Positions 28,748 to 37,777 of a stretch of DNA of 64,000 nt are shown one piece after another. This stretch comes from Gemmatimonadota bacterium. GTDB taxonomy: Bacteria; Gemmatimonadota; Gemmatimonadetes; Longimicrobiales; Gaopeijiaceae. The notes beneath the pieces are model-generated. The model did no database searches. It worked only from the letters and a program-made list of their open reading frames with translations, and was not told the DNA's origin. The stretch lies in the NCBI GenBank assembly GCA_028873595.1, contig JAPPOV010000033.1, forward strand, positions 337,486 to 401,485, given 5' to 3'. A program made the translations under genes and the position numbers. The first letter of the stretch is position 1, and each line of letters begins with the position of its first letter.

Positions 28748-30087
28748 CGCCGCTGACCGACTTCCCGGATGTCACTCCTCGACCGGGGTGGTCGCACATA
28801 GGCTGAGACGAGGCTCTCGTGTCCGTCAGGTCCGATGGCCGCGATTCCGAAGACGTAGTCGTCGATTGAGATGTTCTCGAGTACGAAGCGATCAACATCA
28901 CCGACGATGACCTCATGCTGCCAGTCCGGTGTCCATGCCTCGCGCCACACGACTCGGTAGCGGGTGGCGCCCGGTGAACGTTGCCAGCGCATCTCGGCGT
29001 GGTACCCGCTCTCGCCACGTCCCAGCATGGGGCCGCGTGGCCCATTCACGTTCGGCGCAGGAGGTGCGATGGCCATGGTCGCCACGCCAGCCGTGTTGAC
29101 GCGTGTGTTCCTTGCCAGGTACTCGAAGTCCACGCCTCCCAGGGTGTCCTGGGCCGTATGCTGACGCGAGTAGTTTTCTCGCGACTCACTGAAGCGAACA
29201 CCGGCGTACCCTCGGCGGTTGAACGCGGTATGATCGCCCCCGCGGCCGAAGCGGTCCTCGCGCGCGATGAGGCGAACCTCGTGGCCGGGCATGTACGTTG
29301 CGCCCTGCCGACGGATGAAACGAGCGAGCTGGCGAGAGGGAGAATCCATCGGGTCTTCGCTGAAGACGCGAAGAGTGCGGCTGTCGAGAATTCCATTGCC
29401 GCCGAGAGAGTTACCGATGATGTCGTTGTTGAACATGGCATCGATGACCCAGCCCTCACGTTCAGCCCTGGCCGCCATCAGACTCGCTCCGACGAGCCCC
29501 TCCTCCTCGGCGACGAAGGCGACGAAGACGAGCGTTGCATCGAACTCGATCCCGCTCTGTGCGAGTACCCGCGCGGCTTCCATGGTCAGGACCGTACCGC
29601 TGCCGTCGTCGTTTGCCCCTGGTGCCGGGTTGTCGTACCGGGACCAGTCGAAGCCTCCGCCTCCGCCCCCGGAAGCTGGATCGGACGCCTCGATACGGGC
29701 GACCGTGTCGTAGTGCCCGCTCACGAAGATGCGTCGCTCGCTGCGCCCCGGCAGGGTCGCGACCACATTACAGAGTTGGGCCTGTTCGGGGATCCGGCCC
29801 TGAGGCTCGACCTCGTAGCAGTCGAATTCGACCTGCAGCCGGTCGCTGAAGCGCTGCATCGTCTCGAGTATGTATTGTCGAGCGGGCAGGACTCCGAAGT
29901 TCGCACGGTCCGAGAACGACAGTGAGTGTCGGGTCTCGAAGCTCGTCAGCATGGCAAGGTATTCGTGCAGATGCTCCGCGGACACGCCCTGGAGAATCGC
30001 CTCGATACGGGGGTCGACGACCTGGCCCGAGGTCGGTGCGGTTAGAAGTGCGGTGGCGCAGACGGCAGTGAACAGTGAGGTGCGCAT
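28744..30087 (-). CDS. Secreted M28 family zinc peptidase
   Basis: A 447-residue exopeptidase with a signal peptide (LFTAVCATALLTAPTSGQ). The zinc-site motifs are in family order: GHYDTV, GANDDGSGT, VAEEEGLVGA, MFNNDIIG and a late GGDHTAF histidine. These match M28 aminopeptidases, which remove N-terminal residues from peptides outside the cytoplasm. The C-terminal 90 residues form a fibronectin type III-like domain (RYRVVWREAWTPDWQ). An in-frame ATG 48 bases upstream exists, but the chosen start gives a cleaner signal. It is convergent with the preceding gene with overlapping stop codons. Confidence 0.88.
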   Translation of the reverse strand: MRTSLFTAVCATALLTAPTSGQVVDPRIEAILQGVSAEHLHEYLAMLTSFETRHSLSFSDRANFGVLPARQYILETMQRFSDRLQVEFDCYEVEPQGRIPEQAQLCNVVATLPGRSERRIFVSGHYDTVARIEASDPASGGGGGGFDWSRYDNPAPGANDDGSGTVLTMEAARVLAQSGIEFDATLVFVAFVAEEEGLVGASLMAARAEREGWVIDAMFNNDIIGNSLGGNGILDSRTLRVFSEDPMDSPSRQLARFIRRQGATYMPGHEVRLIAREDRFGRGGDHTAFNRRGYAGVRFSESRENYSRQHTAQDTLGGVDFEYLARNTRVNTAGVATMAIAPPAPNVNGPRGPMLGRGESGYHAEMRWQRSPGATRYRVVWREAWTPDWQHEVIVGDVDRFVLENISIDDYVFGIAAIGPDGHESLVSAYVRPPRSRSDIREVGQRR

Positions 30088-30140
30088 GAGTGGTGCGATG
30101 TGTCGGTAGGGTAGGAGGTTCCCCAACATGCACATCCTTC

Positions 30141-30755
30141 TCAGGTCGCGTCCACGGCTCCCTCATGCCGTGCCCGAAACCGAGCAGCCTTCGCGCGGTT
30201 CCCGCATGTGGCCATCGAGCACCACGAACGCCGACCGCCCTTGCTGGTGTCGGCGAACCAGCGCAGGCAGTCGTCGGCTCGACATCGACGAAGCCGCGTG
30301 GCAGAGACGGAGGCTACAAGCCGCACGGCATCTTCCGCGATCGGTCCGAGTGCGCCGGCCGGGTGAAGGCGTTCTCGTTCGCACTCCAGCGTGAGTGCGC
30401 TCGGTGAGTCGCCGACGATGCGGTTCTGGGTCCGTACCCATCTGAGTGGACGACCGAGTGTGTCCCCGATCGAGGCGGTCATTCTCTCCCTGGCCGCCGC
30501 CGCACATAGCAGCGCGTCGATCGCAACCCGCAGGCGCACCGCCTCAGCGTGCAGAATCCTGCGGGCCGTGAGCCCCTTGGGTTTCAGATCGGGCCAACCC
30601 GGGGGATCCGCGAGATCCATCCAAGACACCAGTAGATCGACGGTTCGGAAGGCGTCGACCGGTCCGGATCGCGTGATCACTACAGTGTTTACGAAGTCGA
30701 GCGCGATCCAGCCGAAGCGTTCGCTCAATGCACACCGCACGGGATCTGGATTCAT
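30141..30755 (-). CDS. CGNR zinc-finger transcription regulator
   Basis: A 204-residue protein of the ABATE/CGNR family. The N-terminus (FGWIALDFVNTV) starts the ABATE domain. The C-terminal 45 residues are a four-cysteine zinc ribbon, CRADDC ... WCSMATCGNRAKAARFR, containing the family-defining CGNR motif used for DNA binding. The ATG at 30755 fits the family length; the open frame further upstream runs through AT-rich intergenic sequence and is rejected. It probably regulates genes in response to a small ligand. An inverted repeat lies just upstream of its start. Confidence 0.88.
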   Translation of the reverse strand: MNPDPVRCALSERFGWIALDFVNTVVITRSGPVDAFRTVDLLVSWMDLADPPGWPDLKPKGLTARRILHAEAVRLRVAIDALLCAAAARERMTASIGDTLGRPLRWVRTQNRIVGDSPSALTLECERERLHPAGALGPIAEDAVRLVASVSATRLRRCRADDCLRWFADTSKGGRRSWCSMATCGNRAKAARFRARHEGAVDAT

Positions 30756-30770
30756 AAGAGAAGTATAGCG

Positions 30771-30788
30771 GTTATTTAAGAAAATAAC
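30771..30788. promoter_or_regulatory. AT-rich inverted repeat before CGNR gene
   Basis: GTTATTT and AAATAAC arms around a 4-base loop, 16 bases upstream of the CGNR start codon, in a stretch far more AT-rich than its surroundings. It could be an operator for autoregulation. Confidence 0.35.
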
Positions 30789-30984
30789 TAGTAAAATAAG
30801 TATCACTGGTATGGTGTATCCGTTCTTGGCGGATTTGGGGTCTTTTGCGTCCGGCACCAGGGCCTCGAGGAGGCGGACCTGCCAGCTGCAGGTTACGAGT
30901 GTACCGGCTGGATCGCGGCACCCGATGGGAGGCAGGGTCGGCGAACCGCTAACGTTGACCATCCAGATCAAGGAGGAATCTCCG

Positions 30985-31113
30985 ATGCGCCACCTCCCAC
31001 CCTTCCGACTCACTTTGTTGCTTCTGCTTGGCGCAATGACTTCTCGATGCTTCTGCGAAGAAGGGTATGATGACGACTGTGACTCGATCACGGGTCCGAC
31101 GGTTTCAGTCTAG
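30985..31113 (+). CDS. Small secreted cysteine-containing peptide
   Basis: A 42-residue open frame with an excellent ribosome-binding site (AAGGAGG, 11 bases before the ATG). The first 20 residues form a signal-peptide-like hydrophobic segment (LTLLLLLGAM). The remainder, SRCFCEEGYDDDCDSITGP, is acidic and has three cysteines. It is divergent from the CGNR gene across a 230-base gap. No family is recognised. The signal-plus-cysteine layout is compatible with a small lipoprotein or secreted peptide. Confidence 0.45.
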   Translation: MRHLPPFRLTLLLLLGAMTSRCFCEEGYDDDCDSITGPTVSV

Positions 31114-31213
31114 GTCGAGGCACCAACCACCCTCGGGTAGGCTGGTCTTAACCCGGGGCCGCACCCCCGGTGGTGAAGCAAAGGGCGAGCACTGAATCAG
31201 TGCACCTTAGGGC

Positions 31214-31372
31214 TCAGCCTCTCAGTTGGCGTAGCTCGAGAAAGCCGGACTGCTCAGTCAGATCTTTGGTGACCACGACGTAATTCCGGACCGGGATGTC
31301 CAGGCCGTCGCGGAGGCTTGAGACCCGGAGTGAAGTGGGGCCGTCAGGGTTCAAGATTTTTCCCCGGCTCAT
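31214..31372 (-). CDS. Hypothetical 52-residue protein after ATL gene
   Basis: A short open frame whose ATG lies 2 bases after the stop of the alkyltransferase-like gene, on the same strand, with AGGA directly before the start. The composition looks coding: balanced residues, few repeats and a hydrophobic core (DIPVRNYVVVTKDLTEQ). It has no recognisable domain. The position suggests translational coupling with the upstream DNA-repair gene. It could also be chance read-through. Confidence 0.45.
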   Translation of the reverse strand: MSRGKILNPDGPTSLRVSSLRDGLDIPVRNYVVVTKDLTEQSGFLELRQLRG

Positions 31373-31374
31373 TC

Positions 31375-31680
31375 CTATGGCCAGCCGACCACCGTCAGAT
31401 CGACGCGCCCGCGCGCTGTAAACACGATCCCCTCGTCTTCCAGCAGGATCCGCTGGATCTGCTCGTACGCGCGACCGCCGCTACGGGGACTGATCTCCCC
31501 CCGAACATTCACTACACGGTGCCACGGTACCTCGTGTTCATCGGGCAGCGCCGCCAGCGCGTAACCGACCTGCCGGGCGTGCCCCGGCAGACCTGCCATG
31601 CGGGCGACGACACCGTACGATGTAACACGACCTCGTGGGATCGTGCGCACTACATCGTAGAAGCGCTGGTAGGTGGACAT
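31375..31680 (-). CDS. Alkyltransferase-like (ATL) DNA-binding protein
   Basis: A 101-residue protein of the MGMT C-terminal domain fold, beginning YQRFYDVVRTIPRGRVTSYG (helix-turn-helix and Arg finger). The active-site motif PCHR of methylguanine methyltransferases is PWHR here (Trp at residue 53), so it cannot transfer alkyl groups. Alkyltransferase-like proteins bind O6-alkylguanine and hand the lesion to nucleotide excision repair. The length and the PWHR motif match the family exactly. It is divergent from tyrS. Confidence 0.9.
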   Translation of the reverse strand: MSTYQRFYDVVRTIPRGRVTSYGVVARMAGLPGHARQVGYALAALPDEHEVPWHRVVNVRGEISPRSGGRAYEQIQRILLEDEGIVFTARGRVDLTVVGWP

Positions 31681-31886
31681 ACTCGCATCCTGTCGTGCGC
31701 GTGAATCGCTGGCAATCGCCCCCACGGATCGCGCGATCCGGATCGAGAGTTCACTGGACCGCCAGGATCTCCTCCACGACACCCGCCGGCGTGTGTGCAT
31801 GAAGTGGTCGTCGAACGGGCGAAGGCGAGGTACGTTGCGTCTGTCCCGTCTTGACCTTCCCGAGCCCACGGGTACCGTTCACTCGC

Positions 31887-33167
31887 ATGAAGAACCTCCT
31901 TGACGAGTACCGGGCCCGCGACCTGCTGCAGGACGCGACTGAAGGTGTAGCGGAGCATCTCCTCGAAGCGCCCCGTACGATCTATATCGGTTTCGACCCT
32001 ACGGCTCGAAGTCTGCACCTTGGGAGTCTGGTGCCGATCATGGGTCTCGTGCACGCCCAACGAGCCGGCCACACGCCGATTGCGTTGGTGGGCGGAGGGA
32101 CCGGGCTCATCGGGGACCCGTCGGGGAAGGCCGCGGAGCGTCAGCTGCTTACCAAGGAGCTCGCTGCCGAGAACGCTGAGGGCATTCGGTCGCAGCTGGA
32201 GCACTTTCTCGACTTTGAGGTCAAGTCGAATCCGGCACTGGTGCGAAACAATCTCGATTGGCTCGGCGACATCACACTGGTCGACTTTCTTCGAGACGTC
32301 GGTAAGCACTTCTCCGTCAACCAGATGATGGCCAAGGAGTCGGTCAAGCGCCGAATCCGGGACGAGGAGTCGGGGATTTCGTTCACCGAGTTCTCGTATG
32401 CGCTGCTCCAGTCGTATGACTTCCTGGAACTCTACCGTCGCGAGGGATGCACGGTGCAGATGGGGGGAAGTGATCAGTGGGGCAACATCACGACCGGAAT
32501 TGATCTGGTGCGCCGGATGGAAGGTGGTCGGGCATTCGGCGTGACGTACCCACTCGTGACGAACGCGTCCGGGGCGAAGTTCGGAAAGTCAGAGACGGGC
32601 AACGTGTGGCTCGATCCGGCACTCACCTCGCCGTTCCGGTTCTACCAGTACTGGATCAACGTGGAAGACGCCGATGCGGTCCGATACCTGAAGTTCTTCA
32701 CGCTGCTGGACCGTGACGAGATTGCGGAGTTGGCTGACGCCCTCGTCAAGGAGCCACATCGTCGCGCGGCGCAGAGGGCATTGGCAGAGGACGTAACGCG
32801 CCGACTCCATGGACAAGCGGGACTCGCGGCGGCGGAGCGGGCGACCAAAGCACTGTTCGGTGGCGACATTGAAGGCCTGTCTGCCGATGAAATTGCGGAC
32901 GTCTTCGCAGACGTACCGTCCTCGGAGCTGGTCCGCGAAGATCTTCAGGGGGGAGGCAAGCTCGTGATCGATTTGTTGCTCGAGTCCGGGCTGGCGTCTT
33001 CACGTGGCGATGCCCGGCGCTCGATTGAGGGCGGGGGCGTCTATGTGAACAGCGTCCGAGTGCAAGGTATCGATGTGACGGTTTCTACGGAGGAGGCGAT
33101 AGAGGGTCGCTTCCTTCTGCTGCGGAAAGGGAAGAAGCGCTATCACCTAGTGGCTTTGACGGCGTAG
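31887..33167 (+). CDS. tyrS: Tyrosyl-tRNA synthetase
   Basis: A 426-residue class I aminoacyl-tRNA synthetase that charges tRNA-Tyr in the cytoplasm. The nucleotide-binding signature is HLGSL (His44 onward), the KMSKS-type loop is KFGKS (231-235), and the tyrosine-specific motif GGSDQWGN is present. The C-terminal 65 residues are an S4 RNA-binding domain (ARRSIEGGGVYVNSVRV). The ATG at 31887 starts the usual first helix (NLLDEYRARDLLQD). It is followed by a long perfect-stem terminator. Confidence 0.97.
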   Translation: MKNLLDEYRARDLLQDATEGVAEHLLEAPRTIYIGFDPTARSLHLGSLVPIMGLVHAQRAGHTPIALVGGGTGLIGDPSGKAAERQLLTKELAAENAEGIRSQLEHFLDFEVKSNPALVRNNLDWLGDITLVDFLRDVGKHFSVNQMMAKESVKRRIRDEESGISFTEFSYALLQSYDFLELYRREGCTVQMGGSDQWGNITTGIDLVRRMEGGRAFGVTYPLVTNASGAKFGKSETGNVWLDPALTSPFRFYQYWINVEDADAVRYLKFFTLLDRDEIAELADALVKEPHRRAAQRALAEDVTRRLHGQAGLAAAERATKALFGGDIEGLSADEIADVFADVPSSELVREDLQGGGKLVIDLLLESGLASSRGDARRSIEGGGVYVNSVRVQGIDVTVSTEEAIEGRFLLLRKGKKRYHLVALTA

Positions 33168-33175
33168 AGGAACGA

Positions 33176-33208
33176 CGAAGGGCCCGGGGCGTCGCCCCGG
33201 GCCCTTCG
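33176..33208 (+). terminator. Strong hairpin terminator after tyrS
   Basis: A perfect 15-bp GC-rich stem (CGAAGGGCCCGGGGC and its complement) with a 3-base loop, just after the tyrS stop. The tail is TACGTTTCTG, so the U-tract is short. The convergent acyl-CoA dehydrogenase gene may also use it. Confidence 0.8.
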
Positions 33209-33283
33209 TACGTTTCTGCTCGGCAAGCTCGAGCTAACGGAAACGAAAAATTCAAACGCAGGAGGCGTGGGTCGCTTCCGTCG

Positions 33284-35632
33284 TCAGAGGACCCGCCCGA
33301 TGGTCGGCAGAAGCTCGTCGGGAATACCGAAGCCGGCGGTAAGCAGGTCAGCCTCGTCGGCCACCTCTCGACAAACCGCGTCCACCTCCGACCGGATCGC
33401 ACGGGATTTAGACGCTTCGAAGTACCCGCTTTCCAGAAACCACCCTCGATCTGCCTCGAGCCGAGAGAGGGCGTCGAGTACTCGAAGACGTTCGAGAGCA
33501 TTGCGAAGCCGCCCCGCCGGAGCGTTCGAAATCGCGTCGGCAAACGTCTCTGCAATGACCCGTTCCACGTGCGCACGGGTGAGTGCAACGAGATGGGTTT
33601 GCACCTCGTTGGCCGAATCGAACGAGTCCATGCCGTCTCGGAGGCGAGCCCGCATGCGCAGTGCGGCCGACCGGAGGAGGCGCTCCTCACGATACCTCAT
33701 TGCGGAGAGGTGCAGGTCGACGTCCCGCAGGTGCTCGGAGTCGGTTCGTCGTGTCTGGACTGGATTGAGCTCGGTAATCGATGTCTCGGCCCGCTCGCCC
33801 AGGTAGCGGAGGGCTCCGCGCAGGCTCATATCACCCATCTCGCCGCGGTACCTGGAGAGGAGTCCTTTTGCCACGAGCTGGTAGAGGACGAGGTTCGCGC
33901 CCTCGAACGTCGTAAAGACCTCAGTGTCGGCCTTGAGGGCGGCAAACGCGTTGGCCGCGAGATAGCCCTGGCCACCACACGCTTCTCGAGCCGCCTGTAA
34001 GGCGTCGACGCAGTGATCCGAGGCGTACGCTTTCAGACCGGCAGCGAGCACCTCGAGTTCCGGATCTTCCGTCGCGACGGTCGCCTCGTAGCGCTCCTGC
34101 AGCATCCGGCAGGCGAAATGCAGTCCGTATGTCGCCGCCAGTCGGGACAACAGGCTCCGCTGCAGCGCTCCGTACCGAAGTAGAGGGACTTCAGGCTCAC
34201 CGGATGGGCCGAACTGGCGCCTCTTCGCGGCGTACCGAAGTGCGATGGTCAGTCCGGTCTTGCTGGCGCTGACTGCGGCGGATGCGATGCTGACCCGTCC
34301 GCCAACGAGCGTGCGAAGCATGGTGAAGAAACGTCGTCCGTCACTCGCGATGGGACTCCGGTACGTGCCGTCTTCATCGATGGATGCGAAGCGGTCCAGA
34401 AGGTTCTCGACCGGGATGCGCACATCGTCGAACCAGATGCGGCCATTGTCGACACCGTTCAGGCCCAGCTTAAGGCCTCGATCCTCGATGCGAACACCTG
34501 AGCATACGGTTCCGTCGCCCTGCCGGATCGGCACCAGCATGGCATGGACGCCGTGATCCTCATCGTCGACCACGAGCCGCGCAAAGACGGTTGCGAGCTG
34601 TCCGTGCCGGGCAGCGTTGCCGATCCAGTCCTTGCCCGAGTCGACGGTCGGTGACGTGAGAACGAGCTCCCGTGACCGGTGGTCATACTGAGCGGTCGTT
34701 TCCAGGTCACGAACGTTCGAGCCATGACCCGTTTCGGTCATGGCGTAGCATCCGGGAAGCTCAAGCGTACCGATCTGCTTGAGGTACGCCTCGTGGTGAC
34801 GTTCCGTCCCGAGCTGCGCCACACTCCCGCCGAACAGCCCGAATTGCACACCGAACTTCACGAGGACGCTGAGATCGCCGAAGGCGAGTGTTTCGAAGGC
34901 GGCGACCGAGGCGCCGGGGTCTCCGCCGCCTCCGTACGCGACCGGAAAGCCCAGGGAGCCGATCCCTTCATCGGCCAGCAACTGTAGAGCCGCCAGAGTC
35001 CGCTCACGATACTCTGCGGAGGTAAGCTCCGTGGACCCGTTGCCTCGGGGGCGGAGCTCCTGCCGCTGCATGAGCTCGAGCAGCTGGCCCCGGAGTTCTG
35101 CGTGTGATCCGGCGAGCCATACCGCCAGCTCGTCATGGCTTGGGTCGTGCTCTTTGTCGGAGGGCGACGCCTGCCTCGCGGTGAAGGCCGAGTGTTCGAT
35201 CCCGGGGTCGAGAGCGAGCAGCGTGCGGACCTGCTCTTCGCCACCGAGCCCCAGTTCGTTCTGCAGCGCCACCAACCGTTCGATGGCTTCCTCCGTCCAG
35301 CGCGTGTCGTGGTCGATGCCGTCGAGGAGGGAGATTCCCAGATCGGACAGCGATTCAGGCGTCGATGCGTCCCGCTTCGCCGCTATCATGATGCGTCGCA
35401 GCTGAGCGACGGATCGTCGATCGGGAGGGGAAGCTGGATTCATCCATTGGGCGAGTTCGGTTCGGGCCCGTTTAGGAAGGTGCGGCAGGTCGTCGAGATG
35501 CGAACAAAGGGTCGCATGGTCCTCCCTCGAGAAGACGCCGTCTCGCCAGATCGCGAGTGCGAGCGGGACAAAGGGGAGCAGCACGGGATGCTGTTCAGGC
35601 CACCACTCGCTTTTCGCTCCCTGGTTCATCAT
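33284..35632 (-). CDS. Acyl-CoA dehydrogenase/oxidase-like flavoprotein
   Basis: A 782-residue FAD enzyme, much longer than ordinary acyl-CoA dehydrogenases (about 380). An N-terminal extension of about 170 residues precedes the FAD/acyl-CoA domains. Those contain YAMTETGHGSNVRDLETTA and WIGNAARHG, typical of acyl-CoA oxidases and long-chain dehydrogenases, then EACGGQGYLAANAF and FEGANLVLYQLVAK near the C-terminal helical domain. It probably catalyses the first oxidation of fatty-acid beta-oxidation; whether O2 or an electron-transfer flavoprotein accepts the electrons cannot be told. It is divergent from purE. Confidence 0.85.
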   Translation of the reverse strand: MMNQGAKSEWWPEQHPVLLPFVPLALAIWRDGVFSREDHATLCSHLDDLPHLPKRARTELAQWMNPASPPDRRSVAQLRRIMIAAKRDASTPESLSDLGISLLDGIDHDTRWTEEAIERLVALQNELGLGGEEQVRTLLALDPGIEHSAFTARQASPSDKEHDPSHDELAVWLAGSHAELRGQLLELMQRQELRPRGNGSTELTSAEYRERTLAALQLLADEGIGSLGFPVAYGGGGDPGASVAAFETLAFGDLSVLVKFGVQFGLFGGSVAQLGTERHHEAYLKQIGTLELPGCYAMTETGHGSNVRDLETTAQYDHRSRELVLTSPTVDSGKDWIGNAARHGQLATVFARLVVDDEDHGVHAMLVPIRQGDGTVCSGVRIEDRGLKLGLNGVDNGRIWFDDVRIPVENLLDRFASIDEDGTYRSPIASDGRRFFTMLRTLVGGRVSIASAAVSASKTGLTIALRYAAKRRQFGPSGEPEVPLLRYGALQRSLLSRLAATYGLHFACRMLQERYEATVATEDPELEVLAAGLKAYASDHCVDALQAAREACGGQGYLAANAFAALKADTEVFTTFEGANLVLYQLVAKGLLSRYRGEMGDMSLRGALRYLGERAETSITELNPVQTRRTDSEHLRDVDLHLSAMRYREERLLRSAALRMRARLRDGMDSFDSANEVQTHLVALTRAHVERVIAETFADAISNAPAGRLRNALERLRVLDALSRLEADRGWFLESGYFEASKSRAIRSEVDAVCREVADEADLLTAGFGIPDELLPTIGRVL

Positions 35633-35743
35633 CGATCACCACGCGTCGTGGATTGCGACGTGCACTTGACCCCCCGTTTGCGCTCCGGCAACGTCCGGGC
35701 CTCGCAGCACATTCATTAACAGCTCGAACGAGGCAAATACGCG

Positions 35744-36232
35744 ATGGCGCCGATCGTCGGTGTGGTCATGGGATCGAAGTCGGATTGGGAGACAATGCAA
35801 CACTGTGTCTCCACACTCGAAGCACTCGGCATTCAGACGGAAGTACGAGTCATGTCTGCACACCGTACCCCGGACGTCGCGATCGAGTTCTCGAAGACGG
35901 CCGAGGAGCGGGGCCTCGAGATCATCATCGCCGCTGCCGGAGGCGCCGCTCATTTGGCTGGCGTTGTCGCTGCGAAGACGACGATCCCCGTGCTTGGCGT
36001 TCCGATGAAGGGTTGGTCGCTCGACGGCCTCGATTCGCTGCTCTCCACAGCGCAGATGCCTCGCGGCATACCGGTTGGCACGCTTGCCATCGGGAAGGCT
36101 GGAGCCGTCAATGCGGCGATTCTCGCCGGCCAGATCTTGGGTCTCAAGTACCCCGAGATCTCCGAGGCCGTGAAGGCTGATCGGATCGCACGTCGCGACG
36201 CGGTCATTGCGGATTCGGACCCGCGCGCCTGA
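35744..36232 (+). CDS. purE: 5-(carboxyamino)imidazole ribonucleotide mutase
   Basis: A 162-residue class I PurE of purine biosynthesis, which converts N5-CAIR to CAIR in the cytoplasm. The diagnostic motifs are GSKSDWETM (substrate phosphate loop), SAHRTPD, GGAAHLAGVVAAKT and GVPMKG. The length is standard. There is no purK neighbour here. It is followed by a hairpin, so it probably forms its own transcript. Confidence 0.97.
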   Translation: MAPIVGVVMGSKSDWETMQHCVSTLEALGIQTEVRVMSAHRTPDVAIEFSKTAEERGLEIIIAAAGGAAHLAGVVAAKTTIPVLGVPMKGWSLDGLDSLLSTAQMPRGIPVGTLAIGKAGAVNAAILAGQILGLKYPEISEAVKADRIARRDAVIADSDPRA

Positions 36233-36575
36233 TTGACTCTCCGGTCCGACGTTCGCGGTCGGACCATGGTGCACGAGAGCGCTCGGCCCAGGGTGTACCG
36301 CTCCGGGCCGAGCTTCACGTGATCGTATTCCGCAGTCTTTCGCTGCTCCTGGGTGTAATCCGCTCCGCCTGTCTAGCCGTGGACCGTCCATGACGTCAAC
36401 CGGGAGCCCCGCCTCCGTACCGGTCTGACGGCGCAGAGCAGGCAGTTTCCCGGAGAAGTCTTCCTCAGTATCCTTTGTTCAACACCGCCGCCCCACCGGC
36501 CGGGGCGGCGGATTGTTTTCTCCCCACTACGGGCCCACTGGGCCCGCTGATGAATCCGGCGAGCAGTCGAGGTGC
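36233..36575. other. Intergenic region between purE and greA
   Basis: About 340 bases with no supported gene. It contains an inverted repeat (36281-36313, 9-bp GCTCGGCCC/GGGCCGAGC stem with a 15-base loop) that may end purE transcription, and a stronger terminator-like hairpin close to greA, described separately. No promoter could be placed with confidence. Confidence 0.6.
36486..36519 (+). terminator. Terminator-like hairpin before greA
   Basis: A 10-bp stem (CCGCCGCCCC/GGGGCGGCGG) with a 6-base loop followed by ATTGTTTTC. It lies 57 bases before greA. It could end transcription from purE or act as an attenuator in the greA leader; greA leaders in other bacteria are known to contain terminators. 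Confidence 0.7.
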
Positions 36576-37061
36576 ATGATGCTGGACGAAATCCGCGACA
36601 AGATCGAATCCGAGATCGCGAATCTCACCCAAGAGCTGAATGTCGAACTGCCCCAGCGCATCAAGACCGCGATGGAGCATGGCGACCTGCGAGAGAACGC
36701 AGAATTCAAGGCCGCGAAGGAGCGTCAGGCCTTCGTCGAGGCGCGTCTGAACCACCTCACGTCGAGAATGACCGAGCTCTCGAAGATCGACGTGAACGAA
36801 ATGGCGTACGACCGGGTAGGCTTCGGCTCGAAAGTGAAGATCCGCGACCTCGATATGGGAGAGGACTTCACATTTACAATCACGGCCGGTGACTTCATCG
36901 ACCTCGATGCGGGGCAGGTCTCGCTTGCGTCGCCGATCGGGCAGGGGCTCTTGGGTGCGGCGGAAGGCGAAGAAGTGGGAGTACAACTGCCCGCAGGTGA
37001 GCGCCGGTACAAGGTTCTCGAGCTTTCGACCCTTCCTCAGCAGTTGGAAGGCAACGGCTGA
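36576..37061 (+). CDS. greA: Transcript cleavage factor GreA/GreB family
   Basis: A 161-residue RNA polymerase rescue factor. The N-terminal coiled coil includes the tip motif HGDLRENAEFKAAKERQ, whose acidic residues reach the polymerase active site. The C-terminal FKBP-like domain has SPIGQGLLGAAEGEEVGVQ. The ATG at 36576, after GAGG, matches family length better than the longer open frame. Gene order to the ABC transporter (25-base gap) suggests possible co-transcription. Confidence 0.93.
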   Translation: MMLDEIRDKIESEIANLTQELNVELPQRIKTAMEHGDLRENAEFKAAKERQAFVEARLNHLTSRMTELSKIDVNEMAYDRVGFGSKVKIRDLDMGEDFTFTITAGDFIDLDAGQVSLASPIGQGLLGAAEGEEVGVQLPAGERRYKVLELSTLPQQLEGNG

Positions 37062-37086
37062 TTGAGAACCGGGGGATAACTCCCGG

Positions 37087-37776
37087 GTGAACGATAAGGG
37101 ACCGTCGATCGAACTGATTGGCGTCAGCAAGAGCTACAGGGAAGGTGATCGGACGCACGACGTGCTCGTCGACGCGTCTGCTACGATTCAGGCCGGTGAG
37201 CGTGTCGCGATCCTTGGACCCTCCGGTTCGGGTAAGTCCACGCTGCTGAATCTGGTGAGTGGCATTGATCAGCCGGATGCGGGTCGCGTCATCGTGGGGG
37301 GGCTCGACATCGGTGCGCTCTCCGAACGTGATCGGACGCTCTTTAGGCGCGAGCGCATCGGATTCGTTTTTCAGTTCTTCAACCTGCTCCCGACGCTGAC
37401 GGCTCTGGAGAACCTCATGCTTCCGCTCGAATTGGCGAACGGAGCGAGCGGTGACGAGGCCGAGGGCAGAGCCCGTGGTCTGCTTGACGCGGTCCAGCTC
37501 GGAGACCGAGCCGGAACCTTCCCCGATCGACTGTCGGGAGGCGAACAGCAGCGGATCGCGATCGCTCGCGCTCTGATCCATGGCCCCGAGCTCCTGCTGG
37601 CGGACGAGCCCACCGGAAACCTGGACCAGGATACGGGTGAACTGGTCGTGGGCCTCCTCGACGAGCTGGTCGAGGCTGCAGGGACGACCATGGTCGTAGT
37701 GACGCATGCCCGAACGCTCGCCGAGCGGATGGATCGGATCCTCCGGGTGGACCACGGGCAGCTGGTCGAGGCGTGA
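37087..37776 (+). CDS. ABC transporter ATP-binding protein (LolD/MacB type)
   Basis: A 229-residue ATPase starting at GTG. Walker A is GPSGSGKST (about 44-52), the signature is [15 protein letters not shown] and Walker B leads into [12 protein letters not shown]. The spacing is that of the LolD/MacB/FtsE subfamily, whose members drive mechanotransmission rather than membrane transport. It works with the FtsX-like permease that follows after 1 base. The operon continues with AttH-like and CsaA genes. Confidence 0.93.
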   Translation: MNDKGPSIELIGVSKSYREGDRTHDVLVDASATIQAGERVAILGPSGSGKSTLLNLVSGIDQPDAGRVIVGGLDIGALSERDRTLFRRERIGFVFQFFNLLPTLTALENLMLPLELANGASGDEAEGRARGLLDAVQLGDRAGTFPDRLSGGEQQRIAIARALIHGPELLLADEPTGNLDQDTGELVVGLLDELVEAAGTTMVVVTHARTLAERMDRILRVDHGQLVEA

Positions 37777-37777
37777 G

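Noticed and set aside
30756..31091. N-terminal extension of the CGNR protein
   Set aside because: The extra frame crosses an AT-rich promoter-like region and gives non-family residues; the ATG at 30755 fits the family.
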